Assembly: GCA_019119645.1 (NCBI GenBank)
Contig: DWWR01000015.1
Span: forward strand, 1-64,000
Reading direction: 5' to 3'
Origin: Anaerobutyricum faecale
GTDB lineage: Bacteria; Bacillota; Clostridia; Lachnospirales; Lachnospiraceae
Length of the DNA: 64,000 nucleotides
Part shown: one piece after another, positions 7,601 through 18,900 of the stretch
Layout: each line of letters begins with the position of its first letter
Position numbering within the stretch: the stretch's first letter is position 1
Notes under the pieces: generated by a model
What the model saw: the letters and a program-made list of their open reading frames with translations, nothing else
Told to the model about the DNA's origin: nothing
The model's database searches: none
Program-made: the position numbers and the translations under genes

Positions 7601-9361
7601 TCCTGTCGCCAGCCTTCCGCCTTCCTGGGATAAAATGAGCCGCTGCCCCTGGGCGGTAACTTCCATGCCTTCGGTATCTCCGTAACCATCTGGTATTGAT
7701 GGCATTTCTTTCTGCTCTTTAATTTCTGTATCTGGCAACGCATTGGTCACGGACATGGAGTGTAGATAGCCGGAACCAGAACCATCATCTGTGTGAGTGG
7801 AGTAAGTGAAAGTCAGAGTTGACGCTTCGCCGGTATATTGAACAATTGCTACATCACTATCGTTCGATGCCTTTGCATTAATTGACGATATATCTACATT
7901 TCCATCTCCTCCTGCTACTGACACATCAAAGGTACTATCCGCCACTGTAAAAGAACACAACTCCAACTCAATCTTCGCATTTCCGGCCACCTTCACGCTA
8001 ATCTTATCACTGTTGCCCATCATAATACCATGAGAAGCATCATTATAACGAATACGATTGTTACCGGTCACTGTAACCAAACCGTCAGTGGAATTGACCG
8101 AAGTTCCTCCTTTGATAGAATAGTTCCCAGTATAAAGGTTAGATACGACACTTCCGTCACCGAAATTATAGGTCTTTTTCTGTCCATCGGCATGAGGTTT
8201 TCCCGACGCACTGTTATCTTTCACCTGAACTGTATATTTTCCCGGTGAAGTATTTGTGTCTGTATATGTAAATGTAATGGTATTGCCCGAAATCTCATAC
8301 GTCACATTATCACTGACATTTGTAATACTGTTAGACCTGAGATTACCTGAGCCGGCTCCCTCCAGATCTGCCCATATGATGGCTGTATCGGTTGTGGCCA
8401 GTTCCACGGAGCCATTTCCGCCGCTTGCCCCCACAGAAAAATCTTTCGAAGAAGAATCTCCCGGTTTCACGGTAAAAGTGGTACCGCCGATGGTAAAATC
8501 AAATTCTTTCGATGTATCCCAGATTACCTTATATGAAATATTATTAGTCTTTTCACTTCCATTCTCCGCATGTGTTAAATCTATGGTATTACCCTCTGTG
8601 ATTTCATAAATGTCGGAATTCTTAAAGGATACCGTATAGGTATGAGCTACAGGGAGTGCAACTGTATATTCACCTGCTGTAATCTGCGTCTCAGTCGTAT
8701 TTCCTGTCTCGTCTGTGAATACCAGCGTCTGCCCATCAACAGAACTGCCTGTTCCGGTATTCGAAGACACCGTACCGCTGACAATTGCCGGAGGCGTGAT
8801 GGTTTCGGCGGTAATGGAGTGGAGGTAGCCATTGCCGGTTACAGCCACAATAATTGTTGCTGCAGAATCAGAATTATAGTGAATGGAAGACATCTCACCA
8901 TCAGGAGCTATTGATTCTCCGTTCAATGAAAAGCTTTCTTCTAAAACTTTCCCTTTATCCGTGCTGATTGTTGCAACAGAAGAACCATATGTGCACACAC
9001 TGAAAGTAATCGTCGTCCTTCCTGCTGGTACTTCAATGGAAAATACCGTGTCATCTCCGATATTCGCTCCATGTTGTCCGCCATTATAAGAAATCGAACC
9101 ACTCACACTAAGCGAACCATCAACCTTATTGGTATAAATAGGATTCGCACTGTTTTTTAAATCCCAGGTCACCGCTCCGCCATCTTTAACAATGGTATTG
9201 CCAGAACTGTTCGCCGCCTGCACCTTCAGTGCCTCTGTCGGGCAAAGGGTAATCGTCAGGATGAAAGCCAGCAGAACAGCCAGCAGACGAAGCGGCTTTT
9301 TGCGCATGTTAGTTACTGCCAGATTATTTTTGTTACTGGTCTGATGTTTACAAAATTTCAA
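4613..9361 (-). CDS. Secreted modular pectinesterase with C-terminal leucine-rich repeats
   Basis: A 1582-residue exported protein. After a basic start and hydrophobic core (about 19-50, cleavage near VQAA) come two related beta-rich modules (about 55-190 and 390-540, both ending in GYLHSI/GYLHSM), a lectin-like region (about 550-750), two fibronectin type III domains (about 757-957), a glucodextranase-like Ig domain (about 967-1053), a complete pectinesterase domain (about 1075-1377), a Thr/Glu/Pro linker and BspA-type leucine-rich repeats to the end. Pectinesterase signatures are GVQDTL, DFIYSG with the catalytic Asp, and LARPWG with the catalytic Arg, so it should demethylate pectin. There is no LPXTG-type anchor. 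The start is TTG with AAAGGAG 9 bp upstream; an ATG at residue 19 is an alternative. A leader of about 220 nt precedes it. Confidence 0.88.
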   Translation of the reverse strand: MKFCKHQTSNKNNLAVTNMRKKPLRLLAVLLAFILTITLCPTEALKVQAANSSGNTIVKDGGAVTWDLKNSANPIYTNKVDGSLSVSGSISYNGGQHGANIGDDTVFSIEVPAGRTTITFSVCTYGSSVATISTDKGKVLEESFSLNGESIAPDGEMSSIHYNSDSAATIIVAVTGNGYLHSITAETITPPAIVSGTVSSNTGTGSSVDGQTLVFTDETGNTTETQITAGEYTVALPVAHTYTVSFKNSDIYEITEGNTIDLTHAENGSEKTNNISYKVIWDTSKEFDFTIGGTTFTVKPGDSSSKDFSVGASGGNGSVELATTDTAIIWADLEGAGSGNLRSNSITNVSDNVTYEISGNTITFTYTDTNTSPGKYTVQVKDNSASGKPHADGQKKTYNFGDGSVVSNLYTGNYSIKGGTSVNSTDGLVTVTGNNRIRYNDASHGIMMGNSDKISVKVAGNAKIELELCSFTVADSTFDVSVAGGDGNVDISSINAKASNDSDVAIVQYTGEASTLTFTYSTHTDDGSGSGYLHSMSVTNALPDTEIKEQKEMPSIPDGYGDTEGMEVTAQGQRLILSQEGGRLATGAALPDNIGYYGFNAMTACNRLEADVIVNSCGNSSANGVFFGAFNGEAIETIGIRNSTNLRGIYSDADSEISAKDPNVTITSGQKVHFTAEKTQNGFVVTATPEGGETYTVESSDSDALFSGGVKNAEISFGFILANATVTVTNMKYCDADGDLLYDQNACYEPIGEKPVVTSVQAGIADTRDAIIVTWRSEDAAYGDGRYVIQVKKNGGEWTNVAETTESTYTYPATEAGTYEFRVGGKLGSEGDITWCEQTATVKDFLPALPTPVVTLTAHENSIDVSWTTSQGATQYKIYRYSSDEGAENAKVVYTADSTDANLSWTDHTVEQEVPYYYCVIAYQYGDTEEGTGTETDGSKEINSSNPSETVWAMASAGHTGDYVYEDEAAKITLTKCPDATVFQSNISIGGTVDCAGQLKANVNGKQVYDERVTANGTFNIRLSLDEGRNTVEFLFTDSAGKVTRQTRNFVYLTNYDKIVDAAYTGKDGTKVDGVPTYKTVQAAVNAVPADNKERQVIYIKAGDYEERLVVSSPYISLLGEDPDRVRIHCYPADLYENEPDKSDYEAGGDMSKRCATYVTDKAVGFSAENITFANDYVYATPDGKSNKSADALRCDAEGATFVNVTISGVQDTLYMNAGHQYFYQCRIEGLIDFIYSGDNARALFEDCDIVFVYEATHPEGGYVCAPRTAADAPYGLIFDNCSITAEDGCEAGTFHLARPWGSDASIHWINCYMSDAINAEAPYANMSGNLFTAARFFECGSYGPGYAVNADRRQISPEAAKTLLSDASLGWEPDSKVKNVSDAYVGDMPALEEPIPDEPATEEPTTEEPTTEAPEEETPTMEDSSATSQTSSAKLTAGMLVADKNNEAVYKVTGSASSGYTLTCVRASSKHDVVVKIPSKVTVNRVSYPVTSIAANAFKGQKTIRKVVIGANVTSIGKKAFKGCSNLKKVVVKSKKLQTVGAKAFAKINKKAVIKVPKGKMKAYKKIFKKKTGVKKSMLKK

Positions 9362-9586
9362 AACGTTTTTCTCCTTTCTGTCAAATTGGCGGTCATAAAA
9401 TATTCAGATGCTGGTAACTTCTTTCTGCTTTCCTTTCAGCCGCCTGCCTTTCCCGCCTTAAATAGGTCTGTCTTTTTTAACTTCATCTGAATTTTTTATG
9501 CCATGATGTCTCTGACAAACAATACTGCCAAAAACACCTTTTATCGTGCCATGAAGCAATTCTGCTAAAAATCGCTTCCACGGCAC

Positions 9587-9615
9587 ATACTAGCACAGTT
9601 TCTTTTTGTCTTCAA
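9587..9615 (-). promoter_or_regulatory. Promoter of the pectinesterase gene
   Basis: On the minus strand TTGAAG, 17 bp, then TAGTAT, with TGC just before the -10 (extended -10). Transcription would begin near 9580 and give a leader of about 220 nt. The leader starts with an imperfect hairpin (GTGCC..GGCAC arms, about 9547-9586). Confidence 0.6.
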
Positions 9616-9663
9616 TTACACACAAATTATTTACAAAAAATTAATTTTTTCATCAATAAATCA

Positions 9664-9690
9664 TTACTTTTTATAGGTATAAAAAAGTAA
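9664..9690. promoter_or_regulatory. AT-rich palindrome upstream of the pectinesterase promoter
   Basis: TTACTTTTTATA / TATAAAAAAGTAA are inverted around a GG centre, about 50 bp upstream of the -35 element. It could be an operator, or a U-rich tail region for the terminator of the preceding gene. Confidence 0.3.
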
Positions 9691-9712
9691 AAAATCATTA
9701 ATGACACGAAAA

Positions 9713-9758
9713 GGAGCAGCCCCGGTCCAGAGTTTTTGTTCTCTGAATCCGAGGCTCC
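9713..9758 (-). terminator. Hairpin terminator of the giant adhesin gene
   Basis: An imperfect 18-20-bp stem (arms 9713-9732 and 9741-9758) with an 8-nt loop, followed on the minus strand by TTTTCG and further T runs. It lies about 180 bp past the stop of the giant gene. Confidence 0.6.
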
Positions 9759-9797
9759 CCCTCCATAATGTCTTATATTTTTGTCGAAATCTTCCGG

Positions 9798-9872
9798 CCA
9801 TTCTGGCTGATTTCATTTCCATCCCGGAGATTTTACTCTCCGGGACAGATACCTTTACGTTTCTGTAAAGGT
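9798..9872 (-). other. Row of three further hairpins in the 3' untranslated region of the giant gene
   Basis: Reading in the direction of the giant gene: ACCTTTAC / GTAAAGGT (9851-9872, 6-nt loop), TCCCGGAGA / TCTCCGGGA (9822-9845, 6-nt loop) and a short GCCA / TGGC hairpin (9798-9808). With the terminator at 9713-9758 they make a 160-nt structured tail. The stretch 9362-9938 between the two genes contains only these elements and the pectinesterase promoter and leader. Confidence 0.5.
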
Positions 9873-9938
9873 CTTTTGTCTGTTGTTTCGGCAATCTTCT
9901 TCGGCCTGCTCATTTACATTTCCATAAAAATCTCTCAA

Positions 9939-12900
9939 CTATTCGGAGATATCTTCTTTCCGTTTCCGTAAAGTGATGACAATACCGACAACTGCTGCCG
10001 CAAAGAACAGAATGTATAATCCGGTTCGTGTATCATCACCAGTCTTCGAAGATGAAGTTCTCCGGTTCGTTGCTGTACTTCCCTTATCTGTTTTGCTGGA
10101 AATGTTATCTTTATCGCTGGTCTCACGAATCGTTCTGGTTGTTTCTGAGCTTGACGCTATGGTGTTGATAATGGTTCGGGTTCCCACAGTGCTATTCATA
10201 TCCAGCGCCACGGTTCCTTCTCCGCTTACTGTGTAAGCGAAGGAATCCTTATCCACTTTGTTTCCGTTGGCATCTGTTTCATAGATATAGTAAGTAACCG
10301 GATCCATGCCATTTTCACCGCCCAGAGGAACTTCCACGGTAACTGTACCGTTATTTTCCAGAGTCACTACCTTGTACGGCGCAGTCTCTGTCTCGCTGGT
10401 AAAGATTCCCGCATAGAAAGTATCATCGCTGTCAGCAGGTGCTCCGTCTTTGACAATCGCCTTCGTGAGCATGATCTGACCCTGATATGCAAAACCTTCC
10501 GGCAGAGTTCCATAATATACATTTTCTAACTCTGTACTACCGGCTGCTGTGCCTGCATCCAGCTGAAGGATGATTTCCTTCGCGCCTCCCTCAGCGCCAT
10601 CGCCCACGCAGGCAAATCCTTCGCCGCTTTCCGCATTGATAGTCTGCAGCTCTCCGTAAGGAATCACGGTTCCATCCTGCCGTGTCTCAAATACATAATA
10701 GGTTCCGGACGGCAGATTGTCATAAGTTACTGTTCCCGACGATGCATTTTGTATATGAATCTCTTTCACATAGTCAGAGCCATACGGATGCTTTCCTTCA
10801 GCGTCAGTAAACAATCCCACATAATAGGTTGCACCTGCTGCAACCAGGTCAATATTATCAAAGGTTGTCTCGTCTATGGTGCTTAATCGTTTGGTCACCT
10901 GGATCTGTCCCAGCATGCCCGCCTGATCCTTATCCTCCATGACAAGGGTGATCGGCTCACCGTTTTCAACCGTAAACAGAATATCCGCTGCCTGCAGGTA
11001 TCCTTCCGGCACCTGTGCCTCATGCAGATAATAGGTTCCGCCTACTGCCAGCTCTGCTGTCAGTTCATGAGGGGTACCATCCGAAGTCCAGGTCTCAAGA
11101 AGAATATCTCCATTGTCCGCTTTTGTCCGGTCTGCATCTACTTCCACACCGGCATCCACAGAATCTGCCTGTTTCCATAATTCCAGTACCGCTCCCGACA
11201 GAGGATTGCCGCTGGTATCTCTCTTCTCGATGGATACGCTGGTGGCTCTGTTGGTAATGGTCACTTCCGGATGTGCTCCTGCAGCCTCTGCCGTCACATA
11301 GACTTCGCCGCGGTCATTGACCGTTCCGTCCTCGCCTGTACTCTGTGAGGAAATCTCATAGGTAAACGACTGGTTATACACTGCATTTCCTTCTGCATCG
11401 AAACTTACCAGAGGATGTCCGTCTGCATCAGTCTCAAATACATAATAGGTAACCGCTTTGGTCTGTTCCTCGCCGCCCAGCGGAACGTAAACTTCCACGC
11501 TGCTGTTGTTTACAAGCTGAACAACCCCATTCTCCACGATCTTATCATCAACGATCACATTCTTTACAAGCTCATAGGTGCTTCCTGTCGTGCCGCTTCC
11601 TTCCTGGGCATCTCCGTCCTGGCCGCCAGATCCATTGTCTGCGCTGTCAACCTTGCAGAAAATACCTGCGTAGAAGACGTCATCGGTCTCGTAAGCCGCA
11701 TCGCCGCGAAGTACTTCCTTATTAATAACAATAGAAGCCACGTAATGGTATTCATTTACAAATACTGCGTTTTCGTTATTCGGCTCTACCGCCGTATCAT
11801 TGCTCTCATAGGTCGCTTTTGCTACCTTAAGTGCTCCTCCGATGTCATCCACCTGTACGGTGAGTGTCCATACGGAGTCATCATAGGTATAGCCGAGGTA
11901 ATCGCCTTTATCCTCCGTGATCCAGAAGGTGTAGGTGCCAGCCCGCTTGAAGGTAATAGTGCTGAAGTCGACAGTTCCTGCTCCATTTACCGTAGCTGTA
12001 GAGGTGTTGTTCTCTCCTGTCAATTCCGTGCCTTCTTCGACGCCAGTCACTCCTGTAAATGCGCCGCCCGACGGGTTCTCGGGATCTGCAGTCAATGTGA
12101 ACTTGAAGTCTTTGGCTGTCGGTCTTGTTACACTGTCATCACTGAACTGTTTCTCCACCTTAGGAATAAAGTCAACAGGTGTTACAGAGTAAGAGTTGGC
12201 GAAGGAGGCCTGGGTGTCTGATTTATCACCGGTCTTTGTATAAGACGGCGTCGCTTTAAGTACACCGTTTTCATCTACTACGGTCACTGTCAATGTCCAT
12301 GTAGAGTCATCGTACTGGTATCCAGGCTGATTTCCTTTAGTCTCACTAATTTCAAAGGTGTAAGTTCCGGCTTTGGTGAATGTCAGCTCTTCGAAACTGT
12401 TTTCACCACTGCCTGTCATCGTCAGATTCTTCACATCATTGACCGACATAACGTCACTGCCATATTTCACACTGCCTGTTACATCTTCACCGGCGTAAGC
12501 AGAGTCTGCATCTTTGTATGTCAATGTAAAGTCAAACTTATCTTTTCTTCCAGCCGGTATGTCAGCGCCAGTGATGATTTTTTTCACCTTAGGTGCGTAT
12601 GTGTCAGGCGTTACATCATAAGAGTTTGTAAAGGATGCTGCATTATTGTTTGAACCAGATCCATTTTCTTTGACATAAGTGCCAGTCGCTTTAAGATGAT
12701 TATCATTATCATCAGGATCGTCCACCACATTGACTGTCAAAATCCATTTAGAATCATCATACGCATACCCCTTATTGCCATCGGCATCTGTAGGGATTTC
12801 CTCAATTCTAAATTTATATTCACCTGCTTTGGTAAATGTAATTGGCTCAAAATATGCTTCTTTATCACCTGTAGTTTGTGCATAACCAACAACACAGTTT

Positions 12901-15900
12901 GCGTTCGTTATACTAAAACCTGTCTGATCTCCGGAGATGTTCTCAATCTTAAACTGGAATTCTTTTGTTCCTGCCGGAATGTCGCCGTTCAGAGTCTTTA
13001 TCACTTTCGGGGCAAAGTCTGCATCTACCGTTCGGTAATTGTTAGTAAAACGAGATGCCGTATTGTCTCCATCCACTACAGCAGGATCTGACAGGTAATA
13101 TGCCACACTGCTTTGCAATCTACCATTATTATCCGATACTACAACTTGCACGTATCTGGTCGGCGTCGGCATTGTATATCCGTCCGGAAGAATGGCTGTC
13201 TCTTCAATCTTAAAGGTATACGTTCCTGCTTTCGTAAAAGTAATTGGATCAAACGTTACTTTCTCTCGGCTTGCTTCGCCAGTCTGCGATACAGTAACCT
13301 CTTTTGTTATACCTTCTTGCGGAATGCTTACCGAACCATCATTTTGACCATTCATACTCAATTTGAAAGTAAAGGTCTGTGATTTCGGCATATCAGCGCC
13401 CTCCACCGCTTTGGATACACTCAGCGGTACCGCTATTTGAGTTGGCTGATAACTGTTAGTAAACGGTATCGTATCGCCAGTTATTGTCACAGCCTGCTGC
13501 GATTTATTGTTTGTATAAGTCACAGTTTTAGTAAGCTTTCCTTCTTTATCATCTGTAACCTTTACTGTTACCGTCCAAACTGTTTCATCATAAGTAACTC
13601 CAACTTCATCTGTTTTTTCTTCATTAATCGTAAAGGTATAAGTGCCAGCTTTTGTAAATGTTATAGCACCAAAACTCTTTACATCACTTACATCCGCACT
13701 AGATTCCTTAGTAATTGGAATTTCCAATGTCTCAGTTGACGGCATTTGAACTCCATCTTCTGGATTACACGAACCCTTACTCAAACTGAAAGTAAATGTT
13801 TTCTCTCTCTTATTTTCAGTATTGACCGGAAGTTCATGACCGGTAAGAGTCTTTGAAACATACGGTGTGTAAGTAATTGGGGTTGGTTCATAAATATTGG
13901 TAAAGTCCGCCTGATTAGCTGTAGTATCACCAACCTTGTAGGTTGCATGTGGCACTAAAGTTCCCTTTCCGTTATCCGTTACCGTTACGGTCACTGTGTA
14001 AATCTTATCATCATAAATTACACCTGAAACCTTTTGTCCTGCCTTATCTTCCTTAATAGTATAAGTGTAGATTTTCCCCACATCATTGAGATCATATTCA
14101 ATTTTGTTGTTAAATACTATCTCGGCTGATTGCTGTCCTTCCTGACCAGTTGCCGTTCCTGTAGAAATTACTTTACCTGTTTTATCTTTAACATAGAAAG
14201 TATATTTCTCTCCCGCCTTCATGGTTCTTCCCGTCAGCGTCTTGGTGCCTTCCGGCGTCCAAAATCCGGTAGCAGTGTATTCGTTGGTGAATGTCGGAGT
14301 CTCACCGCTTCCAACAGTCGCCCAAGCATCCCCTACCTTCTTTTCGTAAGTAACCGACTCTACTCCTAATCCTTTTCCGTCTGTCCATTTTACATTGACC
14401 GTTGCCCTGTAAATGGCTTCGTCGTACTTGATGCCCTCATATGGATTTGCCCCTTGAGCCTCGGTAGGTAGCTCTTCAGTGATGTAATAGGTATATGTTC
14501 CTTCACTGGTGAAAGTCAACTCTTTTGCAGTATCGTCAAAATCACTTGCTGCAAATGTTACATTACCATTTACATCTATTCCTTTTGTCTTAATTGGTAA
14601 TTTGCCTTCTCCCGGGTATTCCTTCCACAAAGAGAATTTAAACTGATCCGCTGTCAGAGACTGTTCCACACCAAGTTTTGTAAATGTTTTGGATGCAGTT
14701 AATGACGTCTCTGTAGCTGTCCTCTTATTGGTGACAGTGACCTCATCTGTGGCGTCTTGAGCCCGATCATCCGGCACGCCCAGAATCCATGCAGGCTTTC
14801 CTTTAAGGATTTCATCATTTGTTATTAAGATCAATTCTGACAAGTTAGCCTTATTATCATCCTCTGTCTTTTTCGCAAAAGCGCCGTCCAGTTCATACCC
14901 TTCCGGTACTCTTTCTTCCACGATAACATATTTCTTGTACCAAAGGAGATTGCTGAAGGTTGCCTTGCCCTGAGCATCTGTCATGTCTGTATACTGCTGC
15001 TTTGCATTCTTTAATTTGTCCACCGTAATGGTCTCATCTTCATCAAACGGACCATAAACTTTGAAGATAACTCCTTCTATCGGCTCTTTCGTGTCTTCTG
15101 CCTGTTTGGTAATGACCAGATTACGTTTCAGAACAACGCCAATATCTTTGGTCATATCATAATCAGAATCTGTTGCCCAAAGATAGAATCTCTCAGATCG
15201 AGTTATGGAACCATCCACCACAAAGTTGTTATCTGTAGTCTCGTCTCCCCCTTCCGGATGGAAACTATCAGGATTTTCCGGATCTCTGGATTTTCCGCTG
15301 GTTTTACCAACTGATGTCACTTCAAATCCATCCACGCCTCCCAAATCTGCAATAAGTTCATAGGTGTTCGGTGCTGAACCTTTCAGTTTGGACGGATCTA
15401 TTTCTCCGCCAGGGAACAGACCAGAATTCTGGTTTGGATAAGCCGCTTCATCGGTGATACCCGTTTTCAGCATAGCAGGGTTTAAATCAGAGAACAGATA
15501 TGTTCCATGCCATGTGTCTCCTTTGTTATATGGGGTTCTTCCATCAGAAGTTGTTTTTGTTCCGCTATATGTATCTAGTCTGATATTGAAGTTCTTCAAT
15601 AATTGCCCAACCAGATAATTACCTTCGAAATTATTCACCGTTTCTGACTGACCTTCTCCATTAGTATCTTTCTGTTCAACCAGAGACTCTCCTTCTTCTC
15701 TTACACCATCACCGTCTTTGTCAATCCACAGCTGCCCGCCAACACTGACCGATTTCGGCATGATTGTTGCAGATACCTGATTAGAACCCATAATGATACC
15801 AGCTTTAACTAAAGCAGAGGATGGATTAGATAAATCATATCTGCTGTAGCTACATGAAAAGCTGTTTACAGCATTCTGCCATGAGTTATTGCTCAGAATT

Positions 15901-18900
15901 TCATCATTCCACTCTGCACCATTATTTACCCTTGCCGTATACTCGATGATTAAGTTTTCATTATTGTTCAGTCTTACCGTATCATCAGTTACCACGACAA
16001 ATGCCTTGACCTGACCTATATTGTTTTGATCTACTGATGTTACCCAGCCAGATTCCGCAGCCGGAGGAGTATCAAAGTCAATACTTTCTACCTGATTATA
16101 AAGATTCATATATCCGGCAGTATTCAAATCTCCCGTATAATAATAAACTCTATAATGATCCGACAATACAGGATCAGGAGTTGTCACTGTTCCGGTATTT
16201 TCATCTTCAGTTGTCTGTCCAATATATATATCTTTTATTTCTCCGAAATTCAATGCCCAAGCACTGCCTCTTGATGAATTTCCAGACGTCATATCTCCTA
16301 CATTTGGAAGAATATCAATGACAGAAAACTTCGTAACACCATTTAACATTGACGTATTGGAAACAGTAAGTCTGTAGTGCATTGTACCACCGTTACTTAC
16401 CTCTGACAAAATATCTGTGCTGTAGCCATCCTCACTGTTAGCATCTCCATATGCCGACTTAACAAGAACTACATCAGAATCTCCCGCCCAGTTCACTGTC
16501 CTAGAACCGGAAACATATCCGCCTCCGCTCAGCTGCTGAGCTTCCAACATTGTATTTAATGCATTTTTACGTGGCTCTGACATCTGCCAGCCATTCAGAA
16601 TACTGTTTATAGTTGGCGCCCAATCGCCGGTACTTGTCATAAAGGATGCTTCCTGAGGATTTTTATCTGTCTGTGCTCCTTTTTCTGTACTTCCCACAAA
16701 AGCATAATTATACATAGTAGTTCCATAAGAAGTCACTGTATTCTCCACTTTAACCTTCAACTGTACTTTTACACTCTTGCCTGGTTCCAGATTACCATTC
16801 AGATAAATAAATACCGCGTTTTCTCCATCCTTAGTCTCTCTTGGAGCATCTACGATAGTCAGGCCGGTATTGTCTTCATCTACCAGCTGAACTGGATTCA
16901 CGCTATCGAACTCTACCCAGGAAGAACCCTGCGGAAGGTAATCCACGATATATGGATTCTTTAACGCAGCGCCGGAATCCGCAGCATTGGATATCTCTAC
17001 TTCATAGGTTATTGTATCCTGAAGATTTACAGTTTTAATTTCCTGCCCCTCTTCTGTGGAAACAATGTCCTTATTAACAGATACCTTCGCACCTTTCTGT
17101 GCTTCAAATTCAATATCTGCATATGCCGACGGATCTTCTGTTTCAGGCTGCCCTGCTTTATTACCGGACACATCCCAGGGATAATATTTCATTACTGTCT
17201 GCGCAGTGTTGCGGATTCGGTCAATTTCTTTCTTGCCATTGCCGCCGCTCTGCTGATCAATCACAGCTGTAATCTTAATATCACCCGGTGTAAAATTAGT
17301 TCCGAGATCATATCCGGCTGCTTCCTTAAAAGCTGTCGAATAATATTTTACAGATACCCTTGCGGCCTTACCGCTATCCGGAGTTGCTTTTGCTTCCGCA
17401 TTGCTGACATCCAGAATCTCCGGTTCACCTATTGGATTTCCATCAAAATCATAGAAAATGACTTCCGCTGTTATTTTATCCACGGCTCCATCACTCTCTT
17501 CAGCATATCCCTTTGTCTCATGCGTGGCTTTGCCTACTGTTATCTCTGTCAGAGAGTAGCCGTTTTTAAGATAAGTCAGCGTGTCTGTGTCTGTCAGATG
17601 AGTACTTCCATTGTACGCTGTCAGACCTGTATCATTCACAACAAATGTATCCAGCGGCAGTGTATTATTGACTGTCGGAGTAATTGTGTAATTTACTGTT
17701 GTGGATTCTGCTGTAAGGAGACTTTCAAATTTATCCGGTGTTGCCTTCTTTGACAATGAGAGGCTTGCTGCTCCCTCTATGTTTTTAAGGGTAACAGTAT
17801 AAGAACCATTTTTATTACTGTCCTCAGGTACGTTAACGATGCCATACCATTCTACATCATCATTGTCACGAATCTGGCTGACGCTGGCTGTCGTTTCCAC
17901 AACAAGGTACGACCTACCTGCGACCAAGGTTCCATCAAGCCGAAGGTCATTAATGCCATCAGCATAAGAGTAAAGATTATTGCCATCACTGCCGCTGGTA
18001 GCTACATTTACATCCGGGATAACTGGAGTCGGAACTTTTGGCTCTTCTGCTGTTCCCGTGAGTGTTCCCTGAAGATACTTTAATACATCTCCATCAGAAT
18101 TCAGTCTCACATTATCCGGCAGTTCATAGACATCTGCCTTGGCTGTCAGTCTCTTTGTCGGGTCTAATGCATTTTCCTTTTCAATCCGCAAAGACTGATA
18201 TGGGGTATTATATGCATTGTATGCGTAAGATACGCCCGCAGTTACCGCCTCTCCGTTGTTAATCTGGTACAGAGTCTTCTCTTCTCCATTGATTGTTACT
18301 TTAATAGTGCCAACCGCTTCATCTGTGTTAGTTTCTGTATTATGCTGATAAATACCGTCCAGTCCCTTATATCCCTGCGGAGCAGAAGTCTCCTCAATCG
18401 CATACTGCGTTCCGCCTCTTACTACAAATCGAAGTGTTCCATTTTCCGACGATGTAGTTTGTGATCCCGCGCTGCTCCAGGTCTTTGTATTTGCATTATA
18501 TTCATACAATGTAAATACCGCTCCTCCCAGCGTCGCGGAAGGTTGCGCCGCATAGGTATCATCATACTTTGTGATATCAATCCAGGCTCCGTTATAGTTC
18601 GGGAAATTCTTATTAGAGAGCATACTCTTATTATTTTCGCCACGGTCTCCCGAAGTATACGGCCATGTTCCATCTCCATTATGCAGATCAGATGCTTCTA
18701 TGATCTGTCTAGGTTCTACAGTGATATCAATATAGTTTTCGGTATCCGGCAGATAATTGGTCGGAGCTTTATTTTCACGAATACGGAAAGTTTCTCCTGC
18801 CTCACTGCGCAGCGGAACTTCCGCCGAATATACGCCGGTAGTACCCTCTTCTGCGAGCGCAATATTTGGCATCGGAGTTTCCGTAACTTTCATTTCTCCC

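Noticed and set aside
9362..9580. Cyclic-di-GMP riboswitch in the pectinesterase leader
   Set aside because: The leader is long and adhesin-like genes in Clostridia often have one, but I could not find the conserved aptamer core sequences.
9664..9894. 76-codon minus-strand frame downstream of the giant adhesin
   Set aside because: It consists largely of the hairpin arms of the 3' untranslated region.
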